Assembly: GCA_017526725.1 (NCBI GenBank)
Contig: JAFXRA010000258.1
Coordinates: 1 to 9,588 of the forward strand
Length of the DNA: 9,588 nt
DNA from: Candidatus Rifleibacteriota bacterium
GTDB lineage: Bacteria; Riflebacteria; Ozemobacteria; Ozemobacterales; Ozemobacteraceae
Reading direction: 5' to 3'
Shown here: positions 7,331-9,588 of the stretch, piece after piece
Layout of the letters: each line of letters opens with the position of its first letter
Numbering within the stretch: position 1 is the first letter of the stretch
Made by a program: the position numbers and the translations under genes
Notes under the pieces: model-generated
Told to the model about the DNA's origin: nothing
Database searches by the model: none
The model's input: the letters and a program-made list of their open reading frames with translations, nothing else

Positions 7331-7392
7331 TAACAATTTCCACAGGCAACGTATATTGCTGACCCATAACTAAGTGTCGCACAGCGAAGCGT
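7331..7392. repeat. dispersed intergenic repeat, copy B
   Basis: This 62-bp block has the same length and arrangement as copy A at 213-274. Its left 15 bases (TAACAATTTCCACAG) differ at 2 positions and its right 21 bases (7372-7392, ending CACAGCGAAGCGT) at 1. The middle again holds a small stem-loop of unrelated sequence, GCAA/TTGC around CGTATA (7346-7359). AAGTGT (7372-7377) can pair with ACACTT (7403-7408), as in copy A. Downstream, 7404-7437 is a degenerate C/T-rich run with spaced GAAC/CAAC words, loosely like the nonamer array beside copy A. It lies 47 bp beyond the stop codon of the DUF234-type ATPase gene. Confidence 0.75.
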
Positions 7393-7439
7393 CTTACTTA
7401 TTACACTTTAAACTTTTCGAACCTCGAACTGTTCCAACA

Positions 7440-8828
7440 TTAGTCTTTTGCCCCAAACAAATCATCCAGAGTTATTTTTATAATTGAATTATTTCTTATA
7501 TTCTTAAAACCAGACTTAGAAATAAATCCATATTTTATAGCACTTAGACCAGAATTGTTAACTTGCTCTATTTCTTTTTTGATAACTTTCGATGAAATAG
7601 GCTCATTAGTAAACTTAGCTTCATAAAAAACATAGCCTTTTTGGCTCCAAGTTACTATATCAAACTCACCATTTGTCTTCTCTATTGGGTTATCGTAGTA
7701 ATATTTCCCTATTTTTTCAAAAGGTTCTTCTAATTTACCTATTATATTTTGTCTAATTAGGTATTCTCTGCATACTTTCTCAAATATTTTTGGAACATAT
7801 TTCTTTTCAAAATCATCGTTAATATATTTTTCATAAAAATCATTTTCAGACATAATATTAAGCTGAGAAAGATGGTTGAAAATATATTTATAATAGAATA
7901 GGGAAAAGTTATCGTTTATATAATATCCAGCCTTTTTCTTGTTATATTCATCGTTTATAGGAGCTTCTTTTTTTACGACTTCCATTTTGATAAGTTTTTC
8001 TAAAATGTCTGCTAATGTTGGCGAACTTGAAACATGAGACTGAGAAAGAATATCTGAGAATTTTGTGAAACCCTTAGCGAGCACTTCAAACACTTCGTTA
8101 GCATTTATCAATTTAGATATTTCATATTTCAGATTCATGGAAATAGCCATTTCAAGCCTTGAACTTTTAGAAGCTATTAATTCTATAATGTTTTCTTTTA
8201 CGTTTTTATTAGGATTAATTAATCTATTGTAGTATGGGACTCCACCAAATACTGAATATAAACGTATTTTATCTTCATTTGAAAATGTTTTATAAAATAA
8301 AGATGATTCGTAGTAATCCATCTGCTTCAAATTTAAAACCAAATCAACTCGACCAAATAATGGGTTCTGATTTGAAAGCAATGATTTCATGCTGTCTATG
8401 AACGACCCACATATTATTATTTTCAATCCAGATTCTTCGGAATATTTATCTATTAAAGTTTGAAGTATGCTATCTAAGCCTTTTATTGTGTCTTGTAAAT
8501 AAGAATATTCATCAAAAACCAATATTATTTTTTTATCCTTAGAATATTTGAACAAGAAATCAACAAGTTCTTCCAAAGAATTAAAAGCAAGCTTTGGAAA
8601 GCCTAATTGGTATGATAATATTTCGGAAAGGCTTTCGACATTGTTTTTTTCTGATGTCTGCTTACATTCATAATACAAGCCATTATTCCCAAATTCTTTT
8701 ATTGCCTGTTTAATCAGTTCACTTTTCCCTATTCTGCGACGACCATATATTAAGGCACAATGAGACAATTCATCTTTAAAAAATGTTTTAAGTTTTGCTA
8801 ATTCAGTTTTTCTGCCAATAAAATTCAA
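7440..8828 (-). CDS. archaeal-type AAA+ ATPase with PD-(D/E)XK nuclease-like C-terminus (DUF234 family)
   Basis: This is a P-loop ATPase of the archaeal-ATPase/STAND-related group common in archaea and scattered bacteria; its cellular role is not established. In the 462 residues, the N-terminal FIGRKTEL (3-10) precedes Walker A GRRRIGKS (29-36), Walker B IILVFDE (101-107), a CGS sensor (140-142), FGR (158-160) and the family motif GGVPYY (195-200). A winged-helix region follows (about 245-310). The C-terminal part has FEKVCREYL (349-357) and a PD-(D/E)XK core with D390 and E403-A-K405 (GEFDIVTW...YVFYEAKF), so nuclease residues look intact. The start is TTG at 8826-8828: AAGGAA (8836-8841) lies 7 nt upstream, an in-frame TAA lies 7 codons upstream, and no ATG or GTG falls between. 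The coding DNA looks more A+T-rich than rsmA. It is divergent from a second ATPase gene and may be laterally acquired. Confidence 0.9.
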   Translation of the reverse strand: MNFIGRKTELAKLKTFFKDELSHCALIYGRRRIGKSELIKQAIKEFGNNGLYYECKQTSEKNNVESLSEILSYQLGFPKLAFNSLEELVDFLFKYSKDKKIILVFDEYSYLQDTIKGLDSILQTLIDKYSEESGLKIIICGSFIDSMKSLLSNQNPLFGRVDLVLNLKQMDYYESSLFYKTFSNEDKIRLYSVFGGVPYYNRLINPNKNVKENIIELIASKSSRLEMAISMNLKYEISKLINANEVFEVLAKGFTKFSDILSQSHVSSSPTLADILEKLIKMEVVKKEAPINDEYNKKKAGYYINDNFSLFYYKYIFNHLSQLNIMSENDFYEKYINDDFEKKYVPKIFEKVCREYLIRQNIIGKLEEPFEKIGKYYYDNPIEKTNGEFDIVTWSQKGYVFYEAKFTNEPISSKVIKKEIEQVNNSGLSAIKYGFISKSGFKNIRNNSIIKITLDDLFGAKD

Positions 8829-8863
8829 CTTGTTGTTCCTTAAGTATTATTGATTCTAATTAA

Positions 8864-8893
8864 AGCTTACCACATTAACTTTATAATTGTCAA
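8864..8893 (-). promoter_or_regulatory. promoter of the DUF234-type ATPase gene
   Basis: Reading leftward, a perfect TTGACA (8888-8893) is followed after 18 nt by a weak but extended -10, TGGTAAGCT (hexamer 8864-8869). The first T of the -35 is also the last base of the 45-bp palindrome. The mRNA leader would be roughly 28 nt and includes the ribosome binding site AAGGAA. The poor -10 suggests that the promoter may need help from a factor bound at the palindrome. Confidence 0.6.
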
Positions 8894-8937
8894 TTTTTAC
8901 TCGGATAAAACCGAGTCGGAATTTTCCGAGTAAAAAT
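8893..8937. promoter_or_regulatory. 45-bp imperfect palindrome, probable operator of the DUF234-type ATPase gene
   Basis: The outer arms are perfect 12-mers: ATTTTTACTCGG (8893-8904) and CCGAGTAAAAAT (8926-8937). Around the central base 8915 the inner CCGA/TCGG also pairs, so 19 of 22 pairs over the full 45 bp match. Read on the minus strand it can also be seen as two tandem 15-bp units of pattern ACTCGG-N4-WTCCG. The block ends exactly on the first base of the -35 hexamer. The G+C clusters stand out in an A+T-rich intergenic region, which argues for selected protein contacts or a DNA cruciform. Confidence 0.75.
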
Positions 8938-8945
8938 CTTATAAT

Positions 8946-8971
8946 AAGTAATAAGTATTTACTTATTATTT
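8946..8971. repeat. A+T-rich inverted repeat
   Basis: Arms of 12 bases (8946-8957 and 8960-8971) flank a central TT, with a single G-T pair among the 12. TATAAT at 8940-8945 on the + strand immediately precedes it, but no -35 is seen. It may be a protein site or the 5' hairpin of a short + strand transcript. Confidence 0.5.
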
Positions 8972-9041
8972 CAAAATTCAGTGAAAAGTTAACCTTGGTC
9001 GATGCCAACTTTGACTTTGAAAGCCACTTAAGGATTATAAG

Positions 9042-9065
9042 AAAAAAGAGCCGTTGCTCTTTTTT
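9042..9065 (+). terminator. hairpin terminator without an obvious gene
   Basis: AAAAAAGAGC (9042-9051) pairs perfectly with GCTCTTTTTT (9056-9065) around CGTT. With A-runs and T-runs on both sides it can act in either direction. No credible gene ends before it on either strand. It may end a small + strand RNA beginning near 8952, or it may shield the divergent promoters from each other. Confidence 0.7.
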
Positions 9066-9068
9066 ATC

Positions 9069-9178
9069 GTAGTTATAGTAGTTGGTAGTTATTGTTATTA
9101 GAAGGCTAGCAAAATAACAGATAAAAGAATTATTTTTTAATTTAGGCAGATGGCGAATTAGCAACTAAATCTGTTATT
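9069..9178. repeat. spaced inverted repeat and short GTAGTT repeats between the ATPase genes
   Basis: GTAGTT occurs three times at 9069-9074, 9078-9083 and 9085-9090. AATAACAGAT (9113-9122) is the exact inverse of ATCTGTTATT (9169-9178), with 46 bp between. A nested pair, ATTTAG (9140-9145) and CTAAAT (9165-9170), overlaps the right arm and competes with it. Apart from these, this part of the intergenic region shows no gene, tRNA or promoter. It could be a regulator site pair or a remnant of a deleted element. Confidence 0.5.
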
Positions 9179-9183
9179 ATAAT

Positions 9184-9211
9184 TAGATTTCTAAATATAT
9201 TTTAAAAACTA
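9184..9211. promoter_or_regulatory. degenerate upstream copy of the DUF4143-gene palindrome
   Basis: This 28-bp stretch repeats the palindrome at 9224-9251 exactly 40 bp upstream. Its right part, AAATATATTTTAAAAACT (9194-9210 plus the base before), is identical to 9233-9250. As a palindrome it keeps 11 of 14 pairs. The 40-bp centre-to-centre distance is close to four helical turns, so proteins on both copies would face the same side. Confidence 0.6.
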
Positions 9212-9223
9212 CTATAATTTTAT

Positions 9224-9251
9224 AAGTTTTTAAAATATATTTTAAAAACTT
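9224..9251. promoter_or_regulatory. 28-bp perfect palindrome, probable operator of the DUF4143-type ATPase gene
   Basis: The half-site AAGTTTTTAAAATA (9224-9237) is followed directly by its exact reverse complement (9238-9251), with no mismatch in 14 pairs. Symmetry breaks at 9223/9252. The block overlaps the first two bases of the -35 hexamer at 9250, like the palindrome of the opposite ATPase gene. It is composed almost only of A and T, but perfect symmetry over 28 bp plus a partial second copy makes chance unlikely. Confidence 0.75.
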
Positions 9252-9278
9252 TACAGTATTAGATATTTTATTTATAAT
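9250..9278 (+). promoter_or_regulatory. promoter of the DUF4143-type ATPase gene, probably leaderless
   Basis: TTTACA (9250-9255) and a perfect TATAAT (9273-9278) are separated by the ideal 17 nt. The usual start point, about 7 nt after the -10, falls on the A of the ATG at 9285. No Shine-Dalgarno sequence precedes that ATG (AATAAAAAT), which supports a leaderless mRNA. Confidence 0.75.
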
Positions 9279-9284
9279 AAAAAT

Positions 9285-9588
9285 ATGATTGAAAGAAAAG
9301 AATATATCAACAGATTAATAGCTTTTAAAGATAAAGAGTTGATAAAGGTCATAACAGGAATCAGACGTTGTGGCAAGTCTACTCTATTTAGGCTTTTCCA
9401 GGAATATTTATTAAGTAAAGGTGTAGATAAAACCCAAATCATAAATATAAACTTTGAAGATATTGAATACGAAGATTTAACAGATTACAAAATCTTATAT
9501 AAAAAAATCACATCAATGCTTTTACCTAATAAAAAGAACTATATATTCCTAGATGAAATACAGCATGTAAAATACTTTGAAAAAGCAG
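9285..9588 (+). CDS. AAA ATPase of the DUF4143 family, N-terminal part (cut by window end)
   Basis: The 101 residues visible begin MIERKEYINRLIAFKDKELI and carry Walker A GIRRCGKST (25-33), the family motif NINFED (about 55-60) and Walker B YIFLDE, followed by IQHV. This is the standard N-terminus of the AAA_14/DUF4143 ATPases, which usually run to about 400 residues and end in a DUF4143 domain thought to be nuclease-like; that part lies beyond the window. These proteins are numerous in A+T-rich anaerobes and archaea, and their role is unresolved. The start follows from the family N-terminus and the promoter geometry; there is no ribosome binding site. The gene is divergent from the DUF234-type ATPase gene, with 456 bp between, and each gene has its own palindrome. 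Whether it is intact downstream cannot be judged. Confidence 0.9.
   Translation, partial: MIERKEYINRLIAFKDKELIKVITGIRRCGKSTLFRLFQEYLLSKGVDKTQIININFEDIEYEDLTDYKILYKKITSMLLPNKKNYIFLDEIQHVKYFEKA

Noticed and set aside
8887..9072. Possible 61-residue + strand gene
   Set aside because: It starts with TTG inside the opposite promoter, crosses the palindrome and ends just beyond the terminator hairpin, with no ribosome binding site or family likeness.
8856..9164. Possible 102-residue minus-strand gene in the ATPase intergenic region
   Set aside because: It runs through the palindrome, the A+T inverted repeat and the hairpin terminator, has low-complexity Leu/Ile/Lys content and no ribosome binding site.
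7440..9588. The ATPase block as an insertion sequence or transposon
   Set aside because: No transposase, no terminal inverted repeats bounding both genes and no target-site duplication were seen; the right edge is outside the window.

Overview
The window is A+T-rich bacterial DNA that carries mostly chromosomal housekeeping genes on its left and an accessory pair of ATPase genes on its right. The lipid II flippase MurJ, a membrane-anchored SurA/PpiC-type peptidyl-prolyl isomerase, an RqcP-like S4 protein and the 16S rRNA methyltransferase RsmA show that it is a bacterium. A secreted parvulin chaperone of this size suggests, but does not prove, a two-membrane cell envelope. Promoters are conventional sigma-70 type, several of them matching or nearly matching TTGACA/TATAAT. 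I could not place the phylum.

Layout. Positions 1-96 are the last 32 codons of an unidentified + strand gene. Positions 97-288 are non-coding and hold three short tandem repeats and copy A of a dispersed intergenic repeat. murJ (289-1572, minus) is divergent from a one-TM protein of unknown function (1712-2509). A consensus promoter (2538-2567) drives an 885-residue multi-parvulin protein (2644-5301), followed by a hairpin terminator. Then come rqcP (5382-5687) and rsmA (5680-6483), which overlap by 8 nt. A metallophosphoesterase with its own consensus promoter converges on rsmA (6526-7272, minus). The order SurA-like, RsmA, ApaH-superfamily phosphatase recalls the surA-pdxA-rsmA-apaG-apaH cluster of enterobacteria. 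Copy B of the dispersed repeat (7331-7392) separates the phosphatase from the right-hand block.

The right-hand block is the most unusual part. Two ATPase genes of different families stand divergently on either side of a 456-bp intergenic region: a DUF234-type ATPase with a PD-(D/E)XK nuclease-like C-terminus (7440-8828, minus) and the start of a DUF4143-type ATPase (9285 to the window end, plus). Each has its own large palindrome upstream, unrelated in sequence: a 45-bp imperfect one and a 28-bp perfect one. Each palindrome ends on the first or second base of the gene's -35 hexamer. The DUF4143 gene has a degenerate second palindrome exactly 40 bp further upstream and appears to make a leaderless mRNA. 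The region between also holds an A+T inverted repeat, a strong hairpin terminator with no obvious gene, and a spaced inverted repeat. I read this as two independently self-controlled or externally controlled accessory ATPase cassettes. Their biological role is not shown by the sequence.
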